Notes: generated from the letters alone by a model not told the origin. A stretch of DNA of 64,000 bases from Pelobium manganitolerans (GCF_003609575.1 NZ_MBTA01000028.1:163897-227896), one strand, 5' to 3'. Positions 13,289 to 24,024 are shown, counted from the stretch's first letter. Numbers and translations: made by a program.

Positions 13289-15250
13289 ATGAATAAAATA
13301 AATATAGTTAAGAATTATCTGTTTGCATTTCTTCTGTTAATGAACTGCGCTCTGCAAGCGCAGGTTGCGAAGGTAGCAAGCCCGGATAAAAATTTGGATG
13401 TGGCTATCTGGCTAAACAATGGAGCCATTACTTATACAGTAAATTATAAAGGGAAAGCAATCCTCGAAAACTCTCCCTTAGGATTAACTACAAACGAGGC
13501 AGATTTTACCGAAGGCATGAACTTTATCAGCAGCAATAGCTCTCAACTAAGTAAAACCTACAGCCAGCAAAAAATTAAAAAATCGGAAGTAAAATATGAG
13601 GCAAACAAGCTTACCTGTGTGTTTGAAAACCCTAAAAAATATAAAATAAGCGTGGTTTTCCAGCTTAGCAACAACGATATCGCGTTTAGGTACGAGATTC
13701 CTGCAATGGGCGAACGCATGTCTTGCGTAATACAAAAAGAGGCCACAGGTTACAAGTTTCCGAATAAAACAACAACTTTTCTTTCCGGGATGATGTCGCC
13801 AATGACAGGTTTCGCCAGAACCGCACCAAGCTATGAAAGCGACTATCAGGCGGATAGGCCGCTAAAAAGCGCAACCAGATCTGGCGGAGGTTATGTTTTT
13901 CCGGCTCTTTTTAAAATTGGTGAAGATGGCTGGGCATTGCTATCAGAAACTGGCGTAAACAGCCAGTTTTGCGCATCCCACCTTAGTGAATATTCAGATA
14001 AAGGCATTTATACCATCGAATATCCGGATATAAGGCAAAACAATGGTTTTGGAAGCAGCGGCGCCGCCATTTCTTTACCGGGCTTAACGCCTTGGAGAAC
14101 AATTACGGTAGGAGATAAACTTGATCCTATTGTAGAAACAACCGTCCCTTTTGATGTTGTTGAGCCACTTTATGAGCCATCTAAAGATTATCAGTTTGGC
14201 CGTTCTACCTGGAGCTGGATTGTATGGCAGGATAACAGCATGAACTACGAAGATCAGGTAAAATATATTGATTTGGCAGCTTCGTTAAAGTACGAATACA
14301 TTTTAATTGATGCGCTTTGGGATAAAAACATAGGGAAAGAGCGCATGGCTACCTTAATCAACTATGCAAAATCAAAAGGTGTAGGCGTGTTTCTATGGTA
14401 CAACTCTAACGGTGCCTTTAACGATGCACCCCAAGGGCCAAGAAATAAAATGAGTACCGCTATTGAGCGAAAAAAAGAAATGAGCTGGTTGAAAGATGTG
14501 GGTGTAAAAGGTTTAAAGGTCGATTTTTTTGGAGGCGACAAACAGGAAACCATGCGCTTGTACGAAGACATCCTTTCCGATGCAAACGATTACGGTTTGA
14601 TGGTTGTTTTTCACGGAGCTACTTTGCCGCGGGGATGGGAGCGCATGTATCCTAACTTTGTGGGCAGCGAAGCAGTAGTAGCATCGGAAATGCTGATTTT
14701 TTCGCAGCATGTTAGAGAGATAGAAGCTTACAATGCAACCATGCATCCTTTTATCCGAAACACGGTGGCAAGCATGGAGTTTGGAGGGGTACTGTTAAAC
14801 AAGTACTTAACCAAAAGCAATACCGATAGAAATAAGCGCTTAACCACAGACGTTTTTCAGCTGGCAACCGCCATACTTTACCAAAGTCCGGTTCAAATGT
14901 TCGGGCTTACCCCAAACAACCTAACAGATGTGCCAGCGTTTGAAATTGATTTTATGAAACAAGTGCCAACCACCTGGGACGAGACTGTATTGATAGACGG
15001 ATACCCGGGCAAGTACGTGGTTTTAGCCCGCAGGCATGGCAAGCAATGGTATGTAGCCGGGGCTAATGCTACCAAAGAGGCAATCAAACTCAAACTTCAA
15101 CTTCCAATGCTAGGCGGAAAAACAACCGCTTTATATAATGATGATACCCACAAAGCGCCCTTTACAGAATCTGTTAAAATTAGCAAAGCCGGTAAAATTA
15201 ATATAGAGATACAGCCAAGCGGCGGATTTGTTCTGGTTCAAAAAGATTAA
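13289..15250 (+). CDS. GH97 retaining alpha-galactosidase-type enzyme
   Basis: This is a 653-residue exported protein with the GH97 N-terminal beta-supersandwich (about 25-270), TIM barrel (about 285-570) and C-terminal beta domain. GH97 holds both inverting alpha-glucosidases (SusB) and retaining alpha-galactosidases. Here Asp412 in LKVDFFGGDKQ occupies the nucleophile site of the retaining group, and Glu461 in GSEAVVASE fits the acid/base. The retaining mechanism is therefore read from sequence. Alpha-galactosidase is the expected activity, with beta-L-arabinopyranosidase as a known alternative in this subgroup. Alpha-galactosyl units occur on complex cereal xylans. A second GH97 lies at 19444-21399 with three GH43 genes between. 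The signal peptide ends near residue 24. Confidence 0.92.
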   Translation: MNKINIVKNYLFAFLLLMNCALQAQVAKVASPDKNLDVAIWLNNGAITYTVNYKGKAILENSPLGLTTNEADFTEGMNFISSNSSQLSKTYSQQKIKKSEVKYEANKLTCVFENPKKYKISVVFQLSNNDIAFRYEIPAMGERMSCVIQKEATGYKFPNKTTTFLSGMMSPMTGFARTAPSYESDYQADRPLKSATRSGGGYVFPALFKIGEDGWALLSETGVNSQFCASHLSEYSDKGIYTIEYPDIRQNNGFGSSGAAISLPGLTPWRTITVGDKLDPIVETTVPFDVVEPLYEPSKDYQFGRSTWSWIVWQDNSMNYEDQVKYIDLAASLKYEYILIDALWDKNIGKERMATLINYAKSKGVGVFLWYNSNGAFNDAPQGPRNKMSTAIERKKEMSWLKDVGVKGLKVDFFGGDKQETMRLYEDILSDANDYGLMVVFHGATLPRGWERMYPNFVGSEAVVASEMLIFSQHVREIEAYNATMHPFIRNTVASMEFGGVLLNKYLTKSNTDRNKRLTTDVFQLATAILYQSPVQMFGLTPNNLTDVPAFEIDFMKQVPTTWDETVLIDGYPGKYVVLARRHGKQWYVAGANATKEAIKLKLQLPMLGGKTTALYNDDTHKAPFTESVKISKAGKINIEIQPSGGFVLVQKD

Positions 15251-15290
15251 ATAAATAGGTCTCTAGGACGGTATAAACTTATACATCATC

Positions 15291-16655
15291 ATGAGCAAGT
15301 TTTTCTTTAAACCCACATTCATCTTTTTCATGCTGATAACAGCAGTTAGCGCTAATGCACAAAACCCGATTGTGCAAACCTTGTACACCGCGGACCCCGC
15401 GCCTATGGTGTTTAACGATACGCTTTTTATTTATACCAGCCATGATGAAGATGATGCGCCTTCAAACGGCTACCTCATGCGCGACTACCGCTTATTCACC
15501 ACTACAGACATGGTAAATTTTACGGATCATGGTTCCCCCTTGCGAACCGGAGATATTACCTGGTCCGTTATGGATGCAAGTGCAGCCCAATGCATAGAAA
15601 AGGACGGAAAATTCTACTGGTATTTTTCCAGCATGAACAAAGATGTTCCAGGTGTTTCTGTGGGAGTGGCAGTGGCAAACACACCTTACGGTCCGTTTAA
15701 AGATGCACTGGGTAAAGCATTAGTTACCAATAACATGACTAATTACGCCAAACATTCTTGGGATGATTTGGATCCGTCGGTTTTCATAGATGATGATGGG
15801 CAAGCGTACCTGTTTTGGGGAAATGGCGCCTGCTATTGGGCTAAGCTTAACCAAGATATGATTTCCCTGGATGGAGAAATTCAGCATCTGGATATCAAAG
15901 ACCTAAAAGCCTTTGCCGGACGGTTTACAGAGGCTCCGTGGATTTATAAACGCAATAAGTTGTATTATTTGGTATATGCGGCTCAGTTTCCAGAAAATAT
16001 CAGCTATTCAACAGCGAAAAAAATAACAGGTCCTTGGAAGGCGGGCGGCGTTGTAATGCCTACCCAAAAAGGAAGCAATACAAACCACGCAGGGATTATT
16101 GATTATAAGGGGAATTCCTACTTTTTTTATCATAACGATGCTTTGCCTGGCGGGCATAGCTACAACCGTTCAATAGCTGTAGAACAATTTGAATACAAGA
16201 AAGACGGCAGTTTGCCCACTTTGAATATGACAGACGGAATTGTGAAAGCTGTCGGAACACTAGATCCTTATAAACGGGTAGAAGCAGAAACAATAGCTTT
16301 TTCAAAAGGTGTGAAGGCAGAAGAAAACAAAGCCAGAGGTGTTTTTATTACCGCTATACACAACGGAGATTATATAAAACTGCGCGACGTAAATTTTGGT
16401 AACCAAAGCCCTCAACAGTTCTCGGCAACGGTTTCTAGCAGGTATAACGGAGGCACCATTGAAATTTATGCGGATGAGCTGAAAGGAAAACCTATAGGCA
16501 CTTTAAAAGTGCCATACACCGGAGAATGGGAGAACTGGAAAGAAATAACTACGCCGGTAGAAGCAATTACAGGTGTGCATGATATTTATTTTGTGTTTAG
16601 GGGGAAAGAGCCACAGCTACTATTCAACTTTGATTACTGGCGCTTTTTAAAATAA
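15291..16655 (+). CDS. GH43-CBM6 arabinofuranosidase/xylosidase, copy 1
   Basis: This is a 454-residue exported enzyme. A signal peptide (1-24) is followed at once by the five-bladed propeller. The base is Asp35 in TADPAP, the pKa modulator Asp161 in DLDPS and the acid Glu214 in TEAPW. Residues about 325-454 are a CBM6 beta-sandwich, beginning at the RVEAETIAFSKG segment. CBM6 modules commonly bind xylan. It is the first of three adjacent paralogues (next start 18 bases on). The expected role is removing alpha-L-arabinofuranose from, or beta-xylose from the end of, xylo-oligosaccharides. The subfamily is uncertain, as is the split between arabinofuranosidase and xylosidase. The acid motif (EAPW) differs from the EGPW of the sister copies. 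Confidence 0.92.
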   Translation: MSKFFFKPTFIFFMLITAVSANAQNPIVQTLYTADPAPMVFNDTLFIYTSHDEDDAPSNGYLMRDYRLFTTTDMVNFTDHGSPLRTGDITWSVMDASAAQCIEKDGKFYWYFSSMNKDVPGVSVGVAVANTPYGPFKDALGKALVTNNMTNYAKHSWDDLDPSVFIDDDGQAYLFWGNGACYWAKLNQDMISLDGEIQHLDIKDLKAFAGRFTEAPWIYKRNKLYYLVYAAQFPENISYSTAKKITGPWKAGGVVMPTQKGSNTNHAGIIDYKGNSYFFYHNDALPGGHSYNRSIAVEQFEYKKDGSLPTLNMTDGIVKAVGTLDPYKRVEAETIAFSKGVKAEENKARGVFITAIHNGDYIKLRDVNFGNQSPQQFSATVSSRYNGGTIEIYADELKGKPIGTLKVPYTGEWENWKEITTPVEAITGVHDIYFVFRGKEPQLLFNFDYWRFLK

Positions 16656-16672
16656 GATAATCTATAAATGCT

Positions 16673-18034
16673 ATGAATTTTAAAATAAGAGGTTTAGCAA
16701 CCCTATTGTGCTTAGCAAGCAGCAACTTTTTGTTTGCCCAAAATCCAATCGTGCAAACCAATTACACCGCAGACCCCGCGCCTATGGTGCACAACGGCAA
16801 ACTATTTTTATATACCAGCCATGACGAAGATAATTCCACCTGGTTTGTGATGAATGATTGGAAGCTTTATACCACCGAGGACATGGTGAACTGGACAAGC
16901 CATGGCGCAATAGCATCCTATAAAATTTTTGACTGGGCCAAAGGCGATGCTTGGGCAATACAAGTGGTAGAGCGGAACGGGAAATTTTTCCTTTACGCCC
17001 CGGTTACTTCAAAAGAAAACAACCGTCCCGCAATCGGCGTTGCGGTTGCTGATAGTCCTTATGGTCCTTTCATTGATCCGCTCGGAAAACCGCTGGTGCA
17101 GATGAGTTTTGGCGATATCGATCCAACAGCTTTTATAGATGATGACGGGCAGGCCTATTTATATTGGGGCAATCCATTGCTCAAATACGCAAAACTGAAT
17201 GAAGACATGATTTCCATCTCCGGAGAGCCACAGCTGGTTCCCATGACCGAAGCCTCTTTCGGAAAAAGAGATGGCAACCCAGAAAGGCCAACGCTTTACG
17301 AAGAGGGACCTTGGCTTTACAAACGCAATAATTTGTACTATTTGCTTTGGCCCGGAGGCCCATTGCCCGAGCACATTGGCTACTCAACCAGTAAAAGCCC
17401 GCTAGGTCCTTGGAAATACGAGGGAACTTTAATGCCTCAAGAAGGAGGAAGCTTTACCAACCATCCCGGTTTAGTGGATTATAAAGGGAAAACCTACTTT
17501 TTTTACCATAACGGCGCATTGCCGGGCGGGGGCGGGTTTAACCGGTCTGTTGCAGTAGAAGAGGCCCAATTTAACAAAGACGGCACCTTAAAACCAATGA
17601 AAATGACAGAGGGGATTAAAAAGGGCTTAGGTACCGTTAATCCATACATCATTAACCAAGCGGAAACCATCGCATGGTCAAAAGATGTGAAAGAATATCA
17701 AAACAAAGAAGTTGGCGTATTTATAACCGCAAAGAAAAACGGCGCCTTTACAAAAGTCAAAAATGTTGATTTTGGACAAAGCGGGCCTTCTCAATTTTTC
17801 GCACGTGTAGGAACCACCCATAACACGCCAATCACTATGGAAATTTATTTAGACAACCCGGATGGGCAACCGATAGCTACGGTAAAAATACCCCGAACAG
17901 GCGGAAACGACAGATGGAGCCTGGTATCGGCGAGCTTGCCAAAACTCAATGGAGTTCATGATCTGTACTTTGTATATAAAGGAAAAGTAGAGACCGATTT
18001 AATGTATTTTGATTACTGGAGATTTAGCAAGTGA
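16673..18034 (+). CDS. GH43-CBM6 arabinofuranosidase/xylosidase, copy 2
   Basis: This 453-residue exported paralogue has a signal peptide of about 22 residues and a GH43 propeller. Its base is Asp34 (TADPAP), its modulator Asp150 (DIDPT) and its acid Glu211 (EEGPW). A CBM6 module covers about 325-453. Compared with copy 1 it has an insertion of roughly 13 residues just before the acid (the [17 protein letters not shown] stretch), a loop that borders the active site in this fold. That could change which substituted xylose is accepted (inference). It sits between copies 1 and 3 with gaps of 17 and 23 bases. Function is inferred from family and context. Confidence 0.92.
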   Translation: MNFKIRGLATLLCLASSNFLFAQNPIVQTNYTADPAPMVHNGKLFLYTSHDEDNSTWFVMNDWKLYTTEDMVNWTSHGAIASYKIFDWAKGDAWAIQVVERNGKFFLYAPVTSKENNRPAIGVAVADSPYGPFIDPLGKPLVQMSFGDIDPTAFIDDDGQAYLYWGNPLLKYAKLNEDMISISGEPQLVPMTEASFGKRDGNPERPTLYEEGPWLYKRNNLYYLLWPGGPLPEHIGYSTSKSPLGPWKYEGTLMPQEGGSFTNHPGLVDYKGKTYFFYHNGALPGGGGFNRSVAVEEAQFNKDGTLKPMKMTEGIKKGLGTVNPYIINQAETIAWSKDVKEYQNKEVGVFITAKKNGAFTKVKNVDFGQSGPSQFFARVGTTHNTPITMEIYLDNPDGQPIATVKIPRTGGNDRWSLVSASLPKLNGVHDLYFVYKGKVETDLMYFDYWRFSK

Positions 18035-18057
18035 AACTAAAAAAAATTAAGAAGTAG

Positions 18058-19386
18058 ATGATGAAAAAGACTTATAAATGGCAAATGGCCTTATTAGCTA
18101 CGGTATTAGCAAATGTGTGTTTCGCACAAAATCCAATTATCCAAACCAAATATACGGCGGACCCTGCACCAATGGTTTATCACGACACCGTGTTTTTATA
18201 CACCACCCATGATGAGGACGATGCCAAAGGTTTTAAAATGCTCGATTGGTTGCTTTATACCTCTACAGATATGGTAAACTGGACAGACCGCGGTGTTGTG
18301 GCTTCTTTGAAAGATTTTAGCTGGGCAAAGCAAGATAACGGAGCATGGGCTATTCAAACCATTGAGCGCGACGGAAAATTTTATATGTACTGCCCCATGC
18401 ACGGGGGCGGTATAGGTGTTTTAGTGGCCGATAATCCCTACGGGCCGTTTAAGGACCCATTAAATAAAAGACTGATAGACTCTGACCATATATGGAATGA
18501 TATTGACCCATCTCCTTTTATAGATGATGACGGCCAAGCTTATTTGTACTGGGGAAATCCTGATTTATACTGTGTAAAACTAAACAAGGACATGATTTCT
18601 TACTCAGGGGAAATCATAAAAATGGAGAGCAAGCCTAAAAATTATCAAGAAGGTCCATGGGTTTGGAAACGCAATGGGCATTATTACTTGGCCTACGCAT
18701 CTACCTGTTGCCCAGAAGGGATTGGTTATGCCATGAGCAATTCTCCCCTTGGCCCATGGGAGTATAAAGGGATGATTATGGACGCTACACCAAAATCAAG
18801 AGGCAACCATCCGGGTATTATTGATTATAAAGGAAAATCTTATGCCTTCGGATTGAACTACGATTTGTTGAAAAGAATCACCCAAGAGCATTCGGAAAGA
18901 CGGTCTGTATCGGTGGGCGAGATGACTTACAACGCCGATGGTACCATTAATACACTTCCGTACTGGGATCCAAAAGGAGTGGCGCAAATTTCTTCGCTCA
19001 ACCCTTACCAACGTGTAGAAGCTGAAACCATTTCTTGGTCCGAAGGGCTAAAAACCAATAAGGATAAAGCTACCGGGATGTATGTTACCAATATCAATAA
19101 CAATGATTATTTAAAAGTGAGCGGTGTTGATTTTGGCAAAGGAGCTAAGAAATTTGAAGCGAGTGTGGCAAACGTTAAAGACGGTGCAAAAATAGAAATA
19201 CGCATTGATTCTTTAAACGGGCCAATTATCACCACTTGCCAACTAAAGCCAGTCGGCAATTTAGGGCAGTGGAACATTAGCTCATCTAAACTTACAAAGG
19301 TTAAAAAGGTGCATGATGTGTACCTCATTTTTAAAGGCGGCGAAGCTAACCTGTTTGATTTTGACTGGTGGAAACTGGATAAATAA
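18058..19386 (+). CDS. GH43-CBM6 arabinofuranosidase/xylosidase, copy 3
   Basis: This is a 442-residue exported paralogue. Two ATGs stand in tandem at 18058 and 18061; either gives a normal signal peptide ending FAQ. The GH43 base is Asp35, the modulator Asp150 (DIDPS) and the acid Glu198 (EGPW), with a CBM6 at about 315-442. It has an unusual Cys pair in the ASTCCPEG stretch, at the place where copies 1 and 2 have AAQFPE and PGGPLPE, next to the acid-bearing blade. The GNLGQWNISSSKL strand in the CBM6 is typical of the family. It completes the run of three GH43-CBM6 genes before the second GH97. Confidence 0.92.
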   Translation: MMKKTYKWQMALLATVLANVCFAQNPIIQTKYTADPAPMVYHDTVFLYTTHDEDDAKGFKMLDWLLYTSTDMVNWTDRGVVASLKDFSWAKQDNGAWAIQTIERDGKFYMYCPMHGGGIGVLVADNPYGPFKDPLNKRLIDSDHIWNDIDPSPFIDDDGQAYLYWGNPDLYCVKLNKDMISYSGEIIKMESKPKNYQEGPWVWKRNGHYYLAYASTCCPEGIGYAMSNSPLGPWEYKGMIMDATPKSRGNHPGIIDYKGKSYAFGLNYDLLKRITQEHSERRSVSVGEMTYNADGTINTLPYWDPKGVAQISSLNPYQRVEAETISWSEGLKTNKDKATGMYVTNINNNDYLKVSGVDFGKGAKKFEASVANVKDGAKIEIRIDSLNGPIITTCQLKPVGNLGQWNISSSKLTKVKKVHDVYLIFKGGEANLFDFDWWKLDK

Positions 19387-19443
19387 GATTTTTAAGATTA
19401 GATGGGAGCAACAAGGGATAAACTTTATAATATTTCTGGAGAA

Positions 19444-21399
19444 ATGTATTTCAAATCCGTGTACAAAAACTATGTTTTGATTGGGCTTTTATTAATCCTA
19501 AGTCAAACCGGTCTCATGGCGCAAAAGTTAAACATCCAATCGCCAAACAAAAAAATAAAAGTGGCTCTTCTTAAAGAGCAAACAGGCGCCGATAAATGGT
19601 TTTTGCGGGTGTATTATGGAGATACAGAAAAAAAAGAAGAAGTAATTCCGCGTATAGACTTAGGCTTATCACGCAGTGACCAGGATTTTGCCGACCAATT
19701 AAAATTTATAAAAGCCGGAAATCCGGTATTGGTTACCGAAAATTATAGCGCTATACATGGGAAAAAATCCATCAATACAAATGCCGCTAATGAGGTGGTG
19801 GTGTCTTTCCAAAATCCATCAAAAAGCAAGTTAAATATCATCATCAGAGCTTATAACGACGGTGTGGCCTTTAGGTACCAGTTTCCGGAAAGCGGAGGCA
19901 ATTTTGTGGTTAAAGACGAGTTAACCGCCTACACAGTGCCACCGCAAAACAAGCGCTGGCTACAAAAATGGAACCCTGCTAATGAAGGGCTGTACACCGC
20001 CATGGAGGGCGCAAAAAATACAGTCCACCAAGAATGGTGCTACCCGGCACTTTTCAATTCCGAAACAGAAAAATCGTGGTTTCTGCTGCACGAAGCAGGC
20101 TTAGATGAAACTTATTGCGGAACCAAATTAAGCGACGCTCTAGACACCACAAAATACAAGCTCACTTTCCCTAACCCTCAAGACGGTGCCGGCCAAGGCG
20201 AGGTGTTGCCAAAAATAACGCTTCCTTGGAAATCTCCTTGGCGTGTTATCGTTATGGGCAGTTTGGCAGATATCGTATCATCAACACTGGTAGATGATGT
20301 TTCTCCCCCATCTGCCATAACAGACACCAGCTGGATTAAACCTGGCGCCGTATCTTGGAATTATTGGTCAAACAACCACGGTACAAAAGATTTTAAGGTG
20401 GTTACAGATTTTGCCGATTTGGCCGCGCGCATGGATTGGCCTTACACCCTGCTGGATTGGGAGTGGGATGCAATGGGCAACGGCGGAAACCTGGAAGATG
20501 CTGCAAAGTATATCTTGGCAAAGGGAGTAAAGCCTTTACTGTGGTATAACTCCGGCGGTAAGCACACGTATGTTCCCGCTACACCAAAAGACCGGATGCT
20601 TACACATGAAAACCGGGTACAAGAATTTACAAAACTGAAGAAAATGGGTTTTGTAGGCGTTAAAATTGATTTTTTTGAAAGCGAAAAGCAGGATATGATC
20701 AAGTACTATCTGGATATCTTGAAAGACGCGGCAGACTTTGAGATGATGGTATATTTTCACGGCTGTATAGTACCAAGAGGTTGGACCAAAACTTATCCAA
20801 ACCTGATGACCTACGAGGCGGTACGCGGTGCCGAGTGGTACAACAACGGACCCGAGCTTACGGCCACAGCTCCGTCTCATAACGCTACATTACCCTTTAC
20901 CCGTAATGTGGTAGGCGCAATGGATTATACACCCGTAACTTTTACCAACTCGCAATACCCCCATACCACATCATACGGGCACGAGCTGGCGCTAAGCGTC
21001 TTGTTCGAATCGGGTTTGCAGCATTTTGCAGATCGGCCCAGCGGATACGATGAGTTGCCAGATGCTCCAAAATCATTTTTAAAAACGGTCCCTGTTTCTT
21101 GGGATGATACGAAGCTATTAGACGGATATCCCGGAAAAGAGGTGATCATCGCAAGGCGAAAGGGCAGCGCCTGGTACATTGGCGGCATAAATGGAGAAAG
21201 CCGCACAGAAAAAACCAAGAAAATATCGCTTAGCTTTTTACCACAGGGCACAAAATATAAGCTTTTGCTAATAGCAGACGGACCGCATGATAAAGCTTTT
21301 TTTACCCGAAGATTGTTGGTGGACAGCGCCAGCACGGTCGACGTAAGGCTTTTAAGACGTGGAGGCTTTGCCGCTTCACTTATACCCCTTGAAAATTAG
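19444..21399 (+). CDS. GH97 retaining glycosidase, second copy
   Basis: The frame is open from an ATG at 19402, but the ATG at 19444 is chosen because it follows a GGAGAA purine run and begins the signal peptide MYFKSVYKNYVLIGLLLILS; this gives 651 residues. The domain order is as in the first GH97. Asp409 in VKIDFFESEKQ is the nucleophile position of the retaining subgroup, and Glu458 in TYEAVRGAEW is the acid/base candidate. The latter motif is closer to the classical EAVRGAE form than the first copy's. The two GH97 enzymes therefore probably differ in substrate, for example alpha-galactoside against beta-L-arabinopyranoside (inference). The next gene starts 12 bases after the stop. Confidence 0.92.
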   Translation: MYFKSVYKNYVLIGLLLILSQTGLMAQKLNIQSPNKKIKVALLKEQTGADKWFLRVYYGDTEKKEEVIPRIDLGLSRSDQDFADQLKFIKAGNPVLVTENYSAIHGKKSINTNAANEVVVSFQNPSKSKLNIIIRAYNDGVAFRYQFPESGGNFVVKDELTAYTVPPQNKRWLQKWNPANEGLYTAMEGAKNTVHQEWCYPALFNSETEKSWFLLHEAGLDETYCGTKLSDALDTTKYKLTFPNPQDGAGQGEVLPKITLPWKSPWRVIVMGSLADIVSSTLVDDVSPPSAITDTSWIKPGAVSWNYWSNNHGTKDFKVVTDFADLAARMDWPYTLLDWEWDAMGNGGNLEDAAKYILAKGVKPLLWYNSGGKHTYVPATPKDRMLTHENRVQEFTKLKKMGFVGVKIDFFESEKQDMIKYYLDILKDAADFEMMVYFHGCIVPRGWTKTYPNLMTYEAVRGAEWYNNGPELTATAPSHNATLPFTRNVVGAMDYTPVTFTNSQYPHTTSYGHELALSVLFESGLQHFADRPSGYDELPDAPKSFLKTVPVSWDDTKLLDGYPGKEVIIARRKGSAWYIGGINGESRTEKTKKISLSFLPQGTKYKLLLIADGPHDKAFFTRRLLVDSASTVDVRLLRRGGFAASLIPLEN

Positions 21400-21411
21400 A
21401 TTTTGGTAAAC

Positions 21412-24024
21412 ATGATGAAGAAATTATACCACCTAATCCTGGCACTTGTCATCTTGCCCACGCTGGTAAGCGCTCAAGTTTACAAATCATCAGTATTAGA
21501 AAAAAACAAGCTAAAAATACAGCTGGATGAAGGCATCCTATACATCATCCCCTTAACCGAGCAAGCGATCAGAATCCGCTGGGAGAAAAATGATATGAGG
21601 GAAGATAAGGAATTTGTTTTAGTGAATAATGCCCCAATTCCGGCGTTTAAAACAACCGAAAGTGCTTCGGCAGTTACCTTAGAAACCAATAAAATCATCC
21701 TTAACTTTAATAAGCAAACCAGCGCAATTGATTTTACAGACCGCAGCGGAAATATTATTTTAAGTGAGAAACCGGGTAGCAGGAAACTCACAAGCAATAC
21801 CGTGCAGGGCCAACCTTGTTTTGTGGCAGAGCAGGGCTTTAATTCGCCCGCAGATGAACATTTGTTTGGTCTGGGACAATTTCAAGACGGTATTTTCGAT
21901 ATCCGTAATTTAAGCAGAAAACTCATCCAAGTAAACACTCAAATAGCTGTTCCGTTTTTGTACTCTAGCAAAGGTTACGGCATTCTGTGGCACCAATATG
22001 GGCTTACCTACTTCAACCCCACCACTCAGCCAGTTAATTTAGAAAAAGTAAATACCGCCTCGGAAGAAAGCTTGGTGGAAGTAACCACCACATCGGGCAC
22101 CCAAAAAATTTCGCAACAACAGGCGCTTTATACCGGTAAATTTAGTGTTGCCGCAGACGGCGAATACAGTTTCTTGCTCGATTTAGGGAATATGGACAGC
22201 CGTCATTTGCTTACTATTGATGGCGTTCCGTTTATAGATCAAAGCAATTTATGGCTGCCGCCGGCAGTAGGGAAGCTCATCAAATTAAAAGCTGGCGAAC
22301 ATACCGTCCAGATTGTTTGCGCAACAAGAAATATCCCCAAACTATCCTATAAAAAAACGGCCAACGAAACGGTATTTCAGTCGCCAAATGCTAAATCTTT
22401 AGACTATGTAGTTTTCTTTGGGGATAATGCGGATGAGGTTATCGCTAATTATCGGAACCTTTCGGGCAAAGTTCCTATGTTGCCTTTATGGGCATACGGA
22501 TTTTGGCAATGCCGAGAAAGATACACCTCTGGTGATCATCTGGTAAATACCGTGGCAGAGTTTAGGCGAAGGAAGTTGCCGGTAGATGTGATTGTTCAAG
22601 ACTGGCAATACTGGGGCAAGTACGGCTGGGGCGTTCCAAAGTTTGATGAAACCCATTATCCCGAGCCAGAGAAGTTCATCAAAAAAATACATGATTTAAA
22701 CGCGCACTTCTCTATATCCGTATGGGAGAATTTGGATAAAAAGTCCGAGATCGCAAAAGCTTATCTAAACAAAAATCTTTTTATAAAAGATAGCCCTTGG
22801 ATTGATATTTATAATCCCGAAACGCAAAAAGTGCATTGGGAAGCTTTAAACAAAAACCTATTTAGTTACGGTGTTGATTCGTGGTGGATGGACGCAACCG
22901 AGCCCGAAAACGATGCGCTGGCCGGTAAAGAAACCTATTTTGGTTTAGGCGAATTTTACCGTTTAACCTATCCTTTATTTGTAAGCAAAGCGGTTTATGA
23001 TGGGCAAAGGACCACAAATCCGCAAAAGCGTGTAACTATACTTACGCGGTCGGCATTTTTGGGCCAGCAACGTTACGGCACCATAAATTGGTCCGGAGAT
23101 ATCGGTTGGGATTGGGACGCTTTCCAAAGGCAAATTGTTACTGGGCTCAACTACGCTTTAACTGGTATGCCCTACTGGACCACAGATATAGGTGGCTTCT
23201 TCCGTCCTGGAAATAGCCAATACACCGATGAGAAATATCACGAAATTCTGACCCGTTGGTTTCAGTGGGGGACGTTTAACACCATTTTCCGTATGCACGG
23301 CTATCAAACAGAAACCGAACCTTGGAAATACGGTACAAACGTAGAAAGCAATATGCGTAAAATGCTGAATTTGCGCTACCGCTTAATGCCCTACATTTAC
23401 GCAGAAGCATGGCAGATCCATAAAAATAACGCCACCATGATGCGTCCTTTAGTTATGGACTTCCAAAATGATGAAGTAGCGGTTAGCCAGCCCTTTGAGT
23501 ATATGTTTGGCAAATCATTTTTGGTAGCACCCGTAGCTAAACCGGGCCTTGCAGCACTGCCGGTTTATTTGCCAAAAAGCGAAGGCTGGTTTAACTTTTG
23601 GACCGGGGCGTATTTTAACGGCGGGCAAACGCTAAATACCGCAGCTCCGCTAGATGAAATACCCTTATTTGTAAAAGCAGGGTCCATCATCCCCATGGGG
23701 AAAGTGGCGCAATCTACCGCTCAATTAGCTCGAGATACTATAGAAATACGCGTTTATGCCGGCGCTGATGCCTCTTTTGATTTGTACGAAGACGAGGGAG
23801 ACAGTTATAACTACGAGAAAGGAGAATATAGCCTGATAAACTTTAAATGGGACCAGAAAAAGCAGTCCTTAACTATCGGAGCTGTACAAGGTGGCTATCC
23901 AAATGCGCTAAAAAACCGGGTATTTAATATCGTAAAATTCGCCGGAAAAGCAACAGCAACCACCAAAATAACAGACATAAAGGCGATAGCGTACAGTGGC
24001 AAGCGCACAACGGTAAAACTTTAA
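21412..24024 (+). CDS. GH31 alpha-xylosidase with inserted PA14-like domain
   Basis: The frame is open from a TTG at 21403; the tandem ATGs at 21412 and 21415 begin the signal peptide (MMKKLYHLILALVILP), giving 870 residues. The order is N-terminal galactose-mutarotase-like domain (about 25-200), a PA14-like insert (about 205-310, with GKFSVAADGEYSFLLDLG), GH31 barrel and C-terminal beta domains. The nucleophile is Asp494 in WWMDATEPEN and the acid/base Asp563 in WSGDIGWDW. A PA14 insert in GH31 is known from the Cellvibrio alpha-xylosidase Xyl31A. Complex cereal xylans carry alpha-xylosyl decorations, so alpha-xylosidase fits; alpha-glucosidase or a xyloglucan role is possible. Confidence 0.92.
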   Translation: MMKKLYHLILALVILPTLVSAQVYKSSVLEKNKLKIQLDEGILYIIPLTEQAIRIRWEKNDMREDKEFVLVNNAPIPAFKTTESASAVTLETNKIILNFNKQTSAIDFTDRSGNIILSEKPGSRKLTSNTVQGQPCFVAEQGFNSPADEHLFGLGQFQDGIFDIRNLSRKLIQVNTQIAVPFLYSSKGYGILWHQYGLTYFNPTTQPVNLEKVNTASEESLVEVTTTSGTQKISQQQALYTGKFSVAADGEYSFLLDLGNMDSRHLLTIDGVPFIDQSNLWLPPAVGKLIKLKAGEHTVQIVCATRNIPKLSYKKTANETVFQSPNAKSLDYVVFFGDNADEVIANYRNLSGKVPMLPLWAYGFWQCRERYTSGDHLVNTVAEFRRRKLPVDVIVQDWQYWGKYGWGVPKFDETHYPEPEKFIKKIHDLNAHFSISVWENLDKKSEIAKAYLNKNLFIKDSPWIDIYNPETQKVHWEALNKNLFSYGVDSWWMDATEPENDALAGKETYFGLGEFYRLTYPLFVSKAVYDGQRTTNPQKRVTILTRSAFLGQQRYGTINWSGDIGWDWDAFQRQIVTGLNYALTGMPYWTTDIGGFFRPGNSQYTDEKYHEILTRWFQWGTFNTIFRMHGYQTETEPWKYGTNVESNMRKMLNLRYRLMPYIYAEAWQIHKNNATMMRPLVMDFQNDEVAVSQPFEYMFGKSFLVAPVAKPGLAALPVYLPKSEGWFNFWTGAYFNGGQTLNTAAPLDEIPLFVKAGSIIPMGKVAQSTAQLARDTIEIRVYAGADASFDLYEDEGDSYNYEKGEYSLINFKWDQKKQSLTIGAVQGGYPNALKNRVFNIVKFAGKATATTKITDIKAIAYSGKRTTVKL

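Noticed and set aside
20925..21335. 136-codon - strand frame opposite the second GH97
   Set aside because: It overlaps a well-supported gene along its whole length and has no domain or promoter.
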